Below are positions 1 through 5,091 of a DNA stretch of 5,091 nt, piece by piece. Source of the stretch: Promethearchaeota archaeon (GTDB lineage: Archaea; Asgardarchaeota; Lokiarchaeia; Sigyniarchaeales; SOKP01); assembly GCA_030606095.1 (NCBI GenBank), contig JAUWHC010000240.1, positions 1 to 5,091 of the forward strand, given 5' to 3'. The translations under genes were made by a program, and so were the position numbers. The first letter of the stretch is position 1. Every line of letters starts with the position of its first letter. The notes under the pieces are model-generated. The model was given only the letters and a program-made list of their open reading frames with translations. It searched no databases and was not told the origin of the DNA.

Positions 1-22
1 GGTTGATCGTTATAAGAAAAGC

Positions 23-682
23 ATGTTGCGAATGAGATTTTTTCAAAACGATATAAAGCTTAAACAACTTGAAGCCGACCAATACTACGAATTCGGAACA
101 TTTACTGACGGGGAATTTAAAGTTATTAGAAATGAAAAAGATGGGAAATCCGCTATATTAGAATTAGAACACATTGGAATGGTAAAAGATCCAGAATCAG
201 GTGAGCGCTACCCTTGTAGGATCCTTAAGATAATCGAGGTTGAGGAAAATCAGATTGTTATTACAATAAAAGGTAATTTTCAAAAAATTTCTGGAAAAGA
301 AGAGGTGCTAAAAAGGATACTAAAAAAATTATATTTAGGTGTAGACCTTCCTTTCTTTTTCAACGGTGATCCCAATAAATTTGACTGGGAAAGTAACCAA
401 GTGTTGTTTCTGGAAGGGAAAAAAAGTCCACTATTAAAACCATTTGAATACTCCGGTCACCACTTTAAAGCTTACGACGAATCCTATAAGTTGAGCCTTG
501 AATATTTGTTATCTAGTCAAATTAAAGCAGATACAGATTTCATAAAAATATATAAATTTCCGATTGTTGCATACGCATTCACTGACGAGGGTTATAAAGA
601 GATATACCAAGGGATAAACATTCTACCTCGATTTAAACTTAAGAAGATTTTTGAATTTAGGTTGTTATTAAAGGTCAACTGA
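23..682 (+). CDS. Unrecognised soluble protein, possibly 5'-truncated
   Basis: I do not recognise this protein. It is 219 residues if started at the ATG at 23. The frame is open to base 2, adding at least seven codons (V-D-R-Y-K-K-S), so the true start may lie left of the window; an ATG at 32 is another option. No convincing ribosome-binding site precedes 23. No signal peptide or membrane segment is visible. The N-terminal half (about 20-90) alternates charged and hydrophobic residues like a beta-rich domain. A basic helix follows (about 91-104), then an aromatic stretch L-P-F-F-F (109-113). The C-terminus (202-219) is rich in Lys, Phe and Leu. Only one cysteine (C65) is present, and no catalytic motif was found. 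The long uninterrupted frame with ordinary composition supports a real gene. It ends in a T-rich terminator-like stretch. Confidence 0.7.
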   Translation: MLRMRFFQNDIKLKQLEADQYYEFGTFTDGEFKVIRNEKDGKSAILELEHIGMVKDPESGERYPCRILKIIEVEENQIVITIKGNFQKISGKEEVLKRILKKLYLGVDLPFFFNGDPNKFDWESNQVLFLEGKKSPLLKPFEYSGHHFKAYDESYKLSLEYLLSSQIKADTDFIKIYKFPIVAYAFTDEGYKEIYQGINILPRFKLKKIFEFRLLLKVN

Positions 683-712
683 TTTTTATTTTATCAGTTT
701 TATCAAATAAAA
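677..712 (+). terminator. T-rich, hairpin-containing transcript end
   Basis: A perfect 7-bp inverted repeat (AACTGAT at 677-683, ATCAGTT at 693-699, 9-nt T-rich loop) overlaps the stop codon of the first gene. A second small hairpin follows at once (TTTTAT 698-703, ATAAAA 707-712, 3-nt loop). The region contains T5 and T4 runs and an 8-of-9 tandem repeat, TTTTATCAG/TTTTATCAA (689-706). T-rich tracts are the usual archaeal termination signal, so this is a reasonable transcript end, although the stems are A+T-rich and weak. Confidence 0.45.
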
Positions 713-735
713 GTTTATTAGTATACATAAATTCA

Positions 736-743
736 TTTAAAGT
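736..743 (+). promoter_or_regulatory. Weak TATA-box candidate for the membrane-protein gene
   Basis: TTTAAAGT partly resembles the archaeal TATA element (TTTAWATA). It would place the transcript start near 766, about 33 bases before the ATG at 799 and inside the inverted repeat at 754-779. The whole intergenic stretch is A+T-rich, so chance matches are common. Confidence 0.25.
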
Positions 744-753
744 AATTGTTAAT

Positions 754-779
754 TATCATAGTTTTCCCTTTCTATGATA
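754..779. repeat. Perfect 8-bp inverted repeat upstream of the membrane-protein gene
   Basis: TATCATAG (754-761) and CTATGATA (772-779) are exact reverse complements around a 10-base loop, TTTTCCCTTT. The right arm ends 19 bases before the ATG at 799. The repeat could be a regulator's operator at the transcript start or a leader hairpin. No T-run follows the right arm, so a terminator is less likely. Confidence 0.5.
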
Positions 780-798
780 CATCTGAAAGCAAAATTGG

Positions 799-1500
799 AT
801 GGTTTTTAAAATATATCATATAAAATTAAGAAATTACACTTTTATTTTCTCGGTTGCATTATCTTTGATCCTATTGGTATTAGCTACTCCTCTAATATTC
901 GAATTCGACCAAACATTAGGTATTGGATATTATTCAGTTGATAAAGATTATAAAATTGACTATGGTAGTGAATATGGCGAGTTAAATATGGATATAAAGC
1001 TTGATCGGACTATACCGGATTGGTATAACTATTATCTTTCGTGTTATCTTTCTTCAAGTGATAATGTAGAAATTATAGGCATATCTTTATTTAATACTAG
1101 CATAAATGTTGTTGGAACGGTGGTAAAATACGATACATTAAACTGGGAACCGCCGAGAACTTCTTATAGTTATTCTGGTTCGGTGAAATTAAGGCAATAT
1201 GAAGGAATTACTTGGAATGGGAGTGCAATAGTTCATTTTATTGTTGATGATATAATTAAAAATGAAACTATTAACTATAATTTAAGTTTTGTAATTCCTA
1301 TGAGTACATTAGATTTTTATCATATGGGTTTAATATCTTACGTATTATTATTCGCTTGGCTTATTTCTTTTGTACTAGTCCCGATAATTTTAAAAGGTAT
1401 AATCCAACCTCATTTTGGACTTCACGTAGATGAGGAAGCGAAAGAAAAACGACAAGAGTATTTTGATTTTCTTAAAGAAAGAAAAACAAAAGAAGAGTAA
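799..1500 (+). CDS. Two-pass membrane protein with outer beta-rich domain, function unknown
   Basis: I do not recognise a family. The 233 residues show a short basic N-terminus (K4, K9, R11) and a first hydrophobic segment at about 14-34. A domain of about 138 residues (37-174) follows, rich in Tyr, Ser, Asn and Ile with strand-like alternation. A second hydrophobic segment lies at about 176-202, then a highly charged tail (210-233, K/E/R-rich). Positive charges at both ends suggest N-in/C-in topology with the middle domain outside. Four N-glycosylation sequons lie in that domain (N99-T-S, N140-G-S, N155-E-T, N161-L-S), which fits an archaeal surface protein. The ATG at 799 is firm: an in-frame TGA lies at 784 and the next Met is residue 64. 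No clear Shine-Dalgarno is visible. The first hydrophobic segment might instead be a cleaved signal peptide. The gene stands alone on its strand between two smaller genes. Confidence 0.75.
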   Translation: MVFKIYHIKLRNYTFIFSVALSLILLVLATPLIFEFDQTLGIGYYSVDKDYKIDYGSEYGELNMDIKLDRTIPDWYNYYLSCYLSSSDNVEIIGISLFNTSINVVGTVVKYDTLNWEPPRTSYSYSGSVKLRQYEGITWNGSAIVHFIVDDIIKNETINYNLSFVIPMSTLDFYHMGLISYVLLFAWLISFVLVPIILKGIIQPHFGLHVDEEAKEKRQEYFDFLKERKTKEE

Positions 1501-1598
1501 TTAATTTAATTTCTTTCTTTAAAATCTCAATCTAATCCTAATATAAAAAATCAAATAATTTGTATTTTTTCGTCTTAATTTTGTCGATTTTAATTAGT
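1501..1598. other. Short A+T-rich spacer, probable transcript end
   Basis: No gene is visible here. Pyrimidine-rich runs on the plus strand (1509-1520, and T6 at 1565-1570) just past the stop of the membrane-protein gene fit an archaeal T-tract terminator. The spacer runs up to the TATA box of the small gene downstream. Confidence 0.35.
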
Positions 1599-1606
1599 TT
1601 TAAATA
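1599..1606 (+). promoter_or_regulatory. TATA box for the small basic protein gene
   Basis: TTTAAATA is an exact match to the archaeal TATA consensus TTTAWATA. It predicts transcription from about 1629 and a leader of about 41 bases before the ATG at 1670, long enough to hold the purine-rich ribosome-binding site at 1653-1659. The A+T-rich background lowers certainty, but the spacing of TATA box, leader, binding site and start is coherent. Confidence 0.5.
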
Positions 1607-1652
1607 TATTAAGGTTATAATATAATAATAACTATATCTTCATTAAAAACTC

Positions 1653-1659
1653 AAGGGGA
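1653..1659 (+). promoter_or_regulatory. Shine-Dalgarno-like site deciding the start at 1670
   Basis: AAGGGGA stands out in an otherwise A/T-only leader. It lies 10 to 11 bases before the ATG, a workable distance for pairing with the 3' end of 16S rRNA. It is the main reason for treating the short frame behind it as a gene. Confidence 0.5.
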
Positions 1660-1669
1660 TTTTTAATTA

Positions 1670-1813
1670 ATGAGAAATAACAACAAAGGAAAACAAAATG
1701 GCTACACATATACTAATATCTCTATGAAGCTTTGCATTGATAATAATGAATTTGTTAAAAGTATTCGTAAGCGATTAATAGCAAAACGTATAAAAAAATC
1801 TTTTTCTAATTAA
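1670..1813 (+). CDS. Small basic protein, 47 residues, function unknown
   Basis: The frame ATG-AGA-AAT runs 47 codons to a TAA. It has about 12 Lys/Arg against 2 acidic residues. The N-terminus is Asn/Lys/Gln-rich (2-10). A strand-like stretch, N-I-S-M-K-L-C-I (16-23), comes next, followed by a probable amphipathic basic helix from D24 to about F45 with K30, R33, K34, R35, K39, R40, K42 and K43. A strand followed by a basic helix loosely recalls half of a ribbon-helix-helix DNA-binding unit, but the second helix is missing, so this is only a guess. A small RNA-binding protein or peptide is equally possible. Support comes from an exact TATA box at 1599, the AAGGGGA site, and an open frame of 47 codons where chance stops should be frequent. 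It converges on pcm, whose gene ends 37 bp away on the other strand. No homology is claimed. Confidence 0.5.
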   Translation: MRNNNKGKQNGYTYTNISMKLCIDNNEFVKSIRKRLIAKRIKKSFSN

Positions 1814-1822
1814 ATTTATATC

Positions 1823-1841
1823 TTTAATGATAATCATTAAA
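1823..1841. promoter_or_regulatory. 19-bp perfect palindrome resembling a Fur box
   Basis: TTTAATGAT-A-ATCATTAAA has two exact 9-bp arms around one base. Its central 15 bases, TAATGATAATCATTA, are identical to the centre of the classical bacterial Fur-box consensus; only the two outermost bases on each side differ. It lies in the 37-bp gap between two convergent genes, an unusual place for an operator. As RNA it could form a 7-bp stem with a 5-base loop, so it may instead be a weak two-way transcript end. Confidence 0.4.
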
Positions 1842-1844
1842 AAA
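1839..1844 (-). terminator. T6 run after pcm, likely archaeal terminator
   Basis: On the minus strand a run of six T residues begins 7 bases past the pcm stop codon and merges into the palindrome at 1823-1841. A T-tract directly after the gene is the usual archaeal termination signal. If it leaks, the pcm transcript would run antisense into the small gene at 1670-1813. Confidence 0.35.
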
Positions 1845-1850
1845 TGACTT

Positions 1851-2525
1851 TTATTCAGGAAAACCCCATTCTCCTATTAAAGGGACGAACCTCACACCTG
1901 TTATCCTCTTAGAATCGAAATTCTTTCCTTTCTTGTAAATTACATAGAGATCTTGACCATATTCTTTCGAACCTGCAGGAATGCATAGAATACCTCCATC
2001 TTTTAATTGTTCTTTTAAAGGAGGCGGTACTTTTTTGGGAGATGATGCAGTTACTAAAATTTTATCGTAAGGAGCTTCTTGAGGATATCCTAAAGTTCCA
2101 TCTCCATTTATGACTGTAACAGACTCACCGTAACCCGTATTAATTAGGTTAATTTTAGCTCTATCCGCTAACTCTAAATGCCGTTCTATTGTATATATGT
2201 GTCCAGAATTTTGTGAATTCTTCGGAGCAACGATCTCAGCACATAAAGCGGCGTGATAGCCGGAACCCGTTCCAATCTCTAGAACTTTATCACCCTCCTT
2301 TAGTTTTAACAACTCACACATCATTGCGTTCATGTGTGGAGCGCTAATAGTTTGCGACATACCTATGGAAAGTGGAGAATCTATATAAGCCGAAGATATA
2401 GCACCTTCAGGTAAAAATTTATGGCGTGGGACTTTTAACATTGCCTTAATTACAATCGGTTCGGTTAAAATATTTCGCTTTTCAAGGTTTTCTACTAAAT
2501 TTTTCCTTTTTTTTTCAAATTCCAT
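1851..2525 (-). CDS. pcm: Protein-L-isoaspartate O-methyltransferase
   Basis: This cytoplasmic repair enzyme uses S-adenosylmethionine to methylate the abnormal carboxyl of L-isoaspartyl residues in aged proteins, starting their return to normal aspartyl bonds. The 224 residues match the usual family length. Visible hallmarks are the family-specific Q-T-I-S-A-P-H-M (58-65), with the Ser-Ala-Pro-His that contacts the substrate; SAM-binding motif I V-L-E-I-G-T-G-S-G-Y (81-90); the acidic SAM-ribose region Y-T-I-E-R (111-115); G-D-G (141-143); Y-D-K-I-L-V-T-A (153-160); L-K-D-G-G (174-178); and the C-terminal V-R-F-V-P-L (211-216). The ATG at 2525 is fixed by a strong Shine-Dalgarno, GGAG, 7 bases upstream. 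The U32-family gene lies 58 bp upstream on the same strand with no obvious promoter between, so the two are probably co-transcribed. The gene looks intact. Confidence 0.97.
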   Translation of the reverse strand: MEFEKKRKNLVENLEKRNILTEPIVIKAMLKVPRHKFLPEGAISSAYIDSPLSIGMSQTISAPHMNAMMCELLKLKEGDKVLEIGTGSGYHAALCAEIVAPKNSQNSGHIYTIERHLELADRAKINLINTGYGESVTVINGDGTLGYPQEAPYDKILVTASSPKKVPPPLKEQLKDGGILCIPAGSKEYGQDLYVIYKKGKNFDSKRITGVRFVPLIGEWGFPE

Positions 2526-2530
2526 AAAAA

Positions 2531-2540
2531 ATCTCCGCCT
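2531..2540 (-). promoter_or_regulatory. Strong Shine-Dalgarno for pcm
   Basis: Read on the minus strand this is AGGCGGAGAT, with GGAG 7 bases before the pcm ATG. It is the clearest ribosome-binding site in the window. It fits translation of pcm as the second gene of a transcript, where a leaderless start is impossible. Confidence 0.7.
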
Positions 2541-2583
2541 TAGTATGTTATTTATTATTGATTCTTAATTTGAAACATTTGAT

Positions 2584-3834
2584 TTATGTCCGATACATGA
2601 TATAAACTTTATCATCTATCTGAACCTCACTACTTAGGCGCATGTTTACTTTAAATGGGTTATCGTATCTTTTTTTATAAATGTTTTTAATTTTTTCGCC
2701 CTTGAAGACCATATGTTTAATTTTTTGATGATGATAAGTGTTATCACCCATAATAATGATTTCGTTTCCTAATTCTAAATTAAATTCTTTGATTTCAATT
2801 AATACATTTGCAGTCATGCTATTTTCGTTAAACGATAGTATCTTTCCAAGATAGTGTTTTTTATATGGGGATATATTTCCTCTGTTTTCTAATTCAACGT
2901 CTTCAATTGTTGGTCTGTGAAAATAAAATCCTGTGTGAAACCCGCGATTATAGACTTTAGCTAACCTTTCTAACCAGTCGCGAACCTTTTCTTTTGAGAA
3001 AGTATTTTCAAAATAGCTGTCTATTGCTTCTCGGTAGCATTTAGTTACCGTTTCTATATATAATGGATCTTTCATTCTACCTTCAATTTTAAAAACATTA
3101 ATATTAGCTTCAATTAATTCTGGAATATATTCAATCATACAGAGGTCTTTTGCGTTCAAGAACATTTGTCCATCGTATATGAATTCGTTATTTTCATCGT
3201 CAATTACACGCCACTCTCTTCTACATGGCTGAACACAATTACCTCGATTTGCCGAAAATTCTTCAGAATCACAAATTGTAGCTGATAGATAGCATCGACC
3301 TGAAATCGAAGTGCACATGGAGCCGTGAACAAAGCATTCAATTTGCGTCTTAGTTAAATGATGTTTAATAAGCCTTATTTGTTTAAGAGATAGCTCTCTG
3401 GCTAAAATAATTCTCTCAGCGCCTACATCTTCAAAAAATTTAGCAGATTCAACGTTAGATACGTTTGCTTGGGTTGAGATGTGAAATCTTATTTTTTCTC
3501 GTTTAGCAAACTTTATTACCGCTAAATCGTGAGCAATTATAGCGTCTATACCCGCTTTTTTTGCTTCTAATATCAATTTCTCTATATCTTGCAATTCAGA
3601 ATCGTAGATTAAGATATTTGTCGCTAAATACGCTTTCAATGGTGGTTTTTGATGATGACAGAATTTTACTATCTCTTTAAGTTCGCCTCTTTCGAAATTT
3701 TTAGCTTTAGCTCTCATATTATATTTCTTGACGCCAAAATAAATAGCATCAGCTAATCCAGTAACATTTCTTAAGGAAGTCCAATCTTGTGCTGGAGCGA
3801 GTAATTCTGGTTTTTTTAACGACTTTTTTGCCAT
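2584..3834 (-). CDS. U32-family Fe-S protein (TrhP/YegQ/UbiU-like)
   Basis: U32 proteins were once classed as collagenase-like peptidases. Studied members (TrhP, RlhA, UbiU/UbiV) carry a [4Fe-4S] cluster and act in O2-independent hydroxylation of tRNA, rRNA or ubiquinone. This 416-residue protein opens with P-E-L-L-A-P-A (9-15) at the start of the TIM-barrel-like domain. It carries the complete U32 signature at 166-184 (E-C-F-V-H-G-S-M-C, G-R-C-Y-L-S). Likely cluster ligands are C174, C181, C200 (or C204) and C232 in K-D-L-C. The conserved F-K-I-E-G-R-M-K (248-255) is present. Residues 326-416 form the C-terminal beta-barrel seen in long TrhP-type members; the length is close to Bacillus TrhP2 (YrrO). 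Function in this organism is open: archaea are not known for ubiquinone, and no partner U32 gene is visible. It is the first gene of a probable operon with pcm. No Shine-Dalgarno precedes its ATG. The peptidase name should not be taken literally. Confidence 0.9.
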   Translation of the reverse strand: MAKKSLKKPELLAPAQDWTSLRNVTGLADAIYFGVKKYNMRAKAKNFERGELKEIVKFCHHQKPPLKAYLATNILIYDSELQDIEKLILEAKKAGIDAIIAHDLAVIKFAKREKIRFHISTQANVSNVESAKFFEDVGAERIILARELSLKQIRLIKHHLTKTQIECFVHGSMCTSISGRCYLSATICDSEEFSANRGNCVQPCRREWRVIDDENNEFIYDGQMFLNAKDLCMIEYIPELIEANINVFKIEGRMKDPLYIETVTKCYREAIDSYFENTFSKEKVRDWLERLAKVYNRGFHTGFYFHRPTIEDVELENRGNISPYKKHYLGKILSFNENSMTANVLIEIKEFNLELGNEIIIMGDNTYHHQKIKHMVFKGEKIKNIYKKRYDNPFKVNMRLSSEVQIDDKVYIMYRT

Positions 3835-3880
3835 AATAATTGAAAGTTTCTATTGCTCAATTGAAAAATAACAGTCTTCG

Positions 3881-3888
3881 TATTAAAA
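3881..3888 (-). promoter_or_regulatory. TATA box for the U32-pcm transcript
   Basis: On the minus strand this reads TTTTAATA, close to the archaeal TATA consensus. It predicts a transcript start near 3859 and a short leader of about 25 bases before the ATG at 3834. No Shine-Dalgarno is present in that leader. Confidence 0.4.
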
Positions 3889-4065
3889 TCATATCTCTTT
3901 TTTACATAAATTGTTTTTTAATATGTTTTGTAATATAGTTGTAAACATTAAATGTGGGTAAAAATTATACGAAGATTAATTAATTAAAGAATTTCTTTTC
4001 TTCTTTTTTCTACACTAACTTTATATTTCTAAACATCGAAATCTAAATTATACATTAAAACATAA

Positions 4066-4073
4066 TTTTAAAA
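4066..4073 (+). promoter_or_regulatory. TATA box implying a leaderless sulfatase mRNA
   Basis: TTTTAAAA is centred about 28 bases before the ATG at 4098. Six A-rich bases before it (ACATAA) fit the BRE pattern at five of six places. In archaea this spacing puts the transcript start on or next to the start codon. That agrees with the absence of any Shine-Dalgarno before 4098. Confidence 0.45.
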
Positions 4074-4097
4074 GAAAAATTCTTCTGTCTGATTATT

Positions 4098-5091
4098 ATG
4101 AGCGAAAAAATGAATGTATTATTTATAATAACTGATGCCCAAAGAGCTGATCATTTAGGATGTGCTGGAAACCCTATTCTAAAAACTCCAAATATCGATC
4201 GTATCGCTAAGGAGGGTGTGAGGTTTACTAATTATTATTGTACTAATCCAATTTGCATGCCAAATAGAGCAACTTTACTCACAGGACTATATCCAAATGT
4301 GCATGGCGTTAGAAGCAACGGAATTAATTTGCCAGAAAACCTTCCTACCATTACAAAAACGCTTCAAAAAAGAGGTTGGCATACTGCGGCTATTGGAAAA
4401 ATACACCATCAATTTTGGTTAGGTCCGTTTAAGCACAAAACAAAATCTGCCGAAAGTTTAATTAGTTGGGCGGTAGATAAAGGTAAAAACGATCCTGTGG
4501 GAAAGAATTTTCCTCTCCCCTATTATGGCTACGACGAAGTGGAAGTGGTTTCAGGAAATGGCACTGTGTGCGCTGGCCATTATACAGAATGGTTGGAAGA
4601 AAGAGCTCCAAGGATAGCGGAGAATATGCGGAAAAGAGTTCAGAATTACGACAATCTTTTCAGTTTGTATTGCGACGCAATACCAGAAGATTTATACAAT
4701 ACTACCTACGTTCAAGAACGAACAATCGCTTTTCTCGAAAGATATGCCAAGGGTGAATATGGAGATAAACCGTTCTATTTGCATTGTTCTTTTCCAGATC
4801 CACATTATCCTCTATATCCACCCAAGAGATTTCAAGATTTGTATAAACCAGAAGATATAGAACTCCCCGCAAGTTTTCAAGATGCAAAGAAATTATATCG
4901 CCATAAATATTTAGGATATCATTTAGAAAACCCGCCATTTAAAAAAGCGTTCTTACGAGAATCAACAGAAGAAGAGGTTCGCAAGATTACTGCTTTAACT
5001 TACGCAGCTATTGCGTATGTAGATTATAGCGTAGGTAAAATACTAGCGTCTTTAGAAAAGTTGGGGTATTCAGAAAATACAATAGTAATTT
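4098..5091 (+). CDS. Sulfatase / phosphonate monoester hydrolase-family enzyme, 3' end outside window
   Basis: Members of this alkaline-phosphatase-fold family cleave sulfate esters, or phosphonate mono- and phosphodiesters, using a formylglycine made from an active-site Cys or Ser. The first 331 residues are visible. The strand N-V-L-F-I-I-T-D (6-13) carries the first metal-ligand Asp. L-K-T-P-N-I-D (28-34) follows. The signature P-I-C-M-P-N-R-A-T-L-L-T-G (51-63) puts C53 as the formylglycine precursor. Then come G-K-I-H (100-103), K-P-F-Y-L-H (224-229) with D-P-H-Y-P (234-238), and Y-A-A-I-A-Y-V-D (302-309). The window ends at E-N-T-I-V-I, just before the expected S-D-H-G metal motif, so perhaps 120-180 residues are missing. 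No signal peptide is present, so it probably acts in the cytoplasm. Two departures are N56 where Ser/Ala is usual, and A14 where a second metal ligand (Asp or Gln) is usual. The ATG at 4098 is the first after an in-frame TAA at 4056; M5 is an alternative start. The substrate cannot be told. Confidence 0.93.
   Translation, partial: MSEKMNVLFIITDAQRADHLGCAGNPILKTPNIDRIAKEGVRFTNYYCTNPICMPNRATLLTGLYPNVHGVRSNGINLPENLPTITKTLQKRGWHTAAIGKIHHQFWLGPFKHKTKSAESLISWAVDKGKNDPVGKNFPLPYYGYDEVEVVSGNGTVCAGHYTEWLEERAPRIAENMRKRVQNYDNLFSLYCDAIPEDLYNTTYVQERTIAFLERYAKGEYGDKPFYLHCSFPDPHYPLYPPKRFQDLYKPEDIELPASFQDAKKLYRHKYLGYHLENPPFKKAFLRESTEEEVRKITALTYAAIAYVDYSVGKILASLEKLGYSENTIVI

Larger units (their letters stand above)
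3835..4097. other. Divergent promoter region between the U32 and sulfatase genes
   Basis: This 263-bp A+T-rich stretch separates two genes reading away from each other and must carry both promoters. I see no open frame of note, no RNA gene and no strong hairpin. It contains a 12-bp TTAATTAATTAA palindrome inside an A+T run (3977-3988), small palindromes at 3945-3955 and 3986-3998, and several TATA-like elements. One of these, TTTATATT at 4020-4027, is a second possible promoter for the sulfatase. Confidence 0.6.

Noticed and set aside
497..574. Segment S-L-E-Y-L-L-S-S-Q-I of the first protein, recalling the start of a HhH-GPD DNA glycosylase domain
   Set aside because: Only a few residues agree, the helix-hairpin-helix and catalytic Asp are not found, and the protein ends too soon. 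No support for a broken glycosylase was found downstream.
2584..3834. Annotation as a collagenase or protease from the U32 name
   Set aside because: The cysteine pattern matches the Fe-S hydroxylation enzymes of this family, and peptidase activity is not supported for the well-studied members.
3875..3975. 9-bp inverted repeat TCTTCGTAT (3875-3883) / ATACGAAGA (3967-3975) spanning the divergent promoter region
   Set aside because: The arms are 83 bases apart, and a match of this size is roughly expected by chance in a region this long and A+T-rich.
3977..3998. TTAATTAATTAA and AAAGAA-T-TTCTTT palindromes
   Set aside because: Low-complexity A+T sequence readily gives such palindromes; there is no arm with informative G/C content and no placement that suggests a particular regulator.
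4568..4756. Plus-strand frame of 62 codons
   Set aside because: It lies wholly inside the sulfatase gene in another frame; the sulfatase frame carries conserved motifs on both sides of it.
4702..4938. Minus-strand frame of 78 codons
   Set aside because: It is antisense to a conserved part of the sulfatase (including K-P-F-Y-L-H and D-P-H-Y-P), with no promoter or ribosome-binding site of its own; a shadow frame.

Overview
The window looks like a piece of an A+T-rich archaeal chromosome. The reasons are archaeal-type TATA boxes about 25-30 bp before expected transcript starts, a mix of leaderless and Shine-Dalgarno-led genes, T-rich ends instead of strong GC hairpins, and a membrane protein with a sequon-rich outer domain. 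The low G+C and protein style would suit an Asgard (Lokiarchaeia-like) archaeon. That lineage call is an impression and rests on no marker gene.

Layout, left to right. (1) Positions 2-682 (+) hold an unrecognised soluble protein whose frame is open to the left edge, followed by a T-rich, hairpin-bearing end. (2) Positions 799-1500 (+) hold a two-pass membrane protein with a roughly 138-residue outer domain, preceded by a perfect 8-bp inverted repeat. (3) Positions 1670-1813 (+) hold a very basic 47-residue small protein with its own TATA box and purine-rich ribosome-binding site. (4) A 37-bp gap between convergent genes holds a 19-bp palindrome whose core equals the centre of the classical Fur box. 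(5) On the minus strand, a U32-family (TrhP/YegQ/UbiU-like) Fe-S protein (2584-3834) is followed after 58 bp by protein-L-isoaspartate O-methyltransferase (1851-2525). They are probably one transcript read from about 3859 downward. (6) A 263-bp divergent promoter region is followed by a sulfatase/phosphonate monoester hydrolase-type gene (4098 to beyond the right edge), probably translated from a leaderless mRNA.

The recognised genes serve protein repair (Pcm), probable RNA or cofactor hydroxylation (U32) and sulfate- or phosphoester cleavage (sulfatase). Apart from the U32-pcm pair there is no evidence that they act together. I see no mobile element, CRISPR array, RNA gene, defence system or clear novel multi-gene system. 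The items most worth a second look are the small basic protein, the Fur-box-like palindrome, and the sulfatase's variant active-site and metal-site residues.
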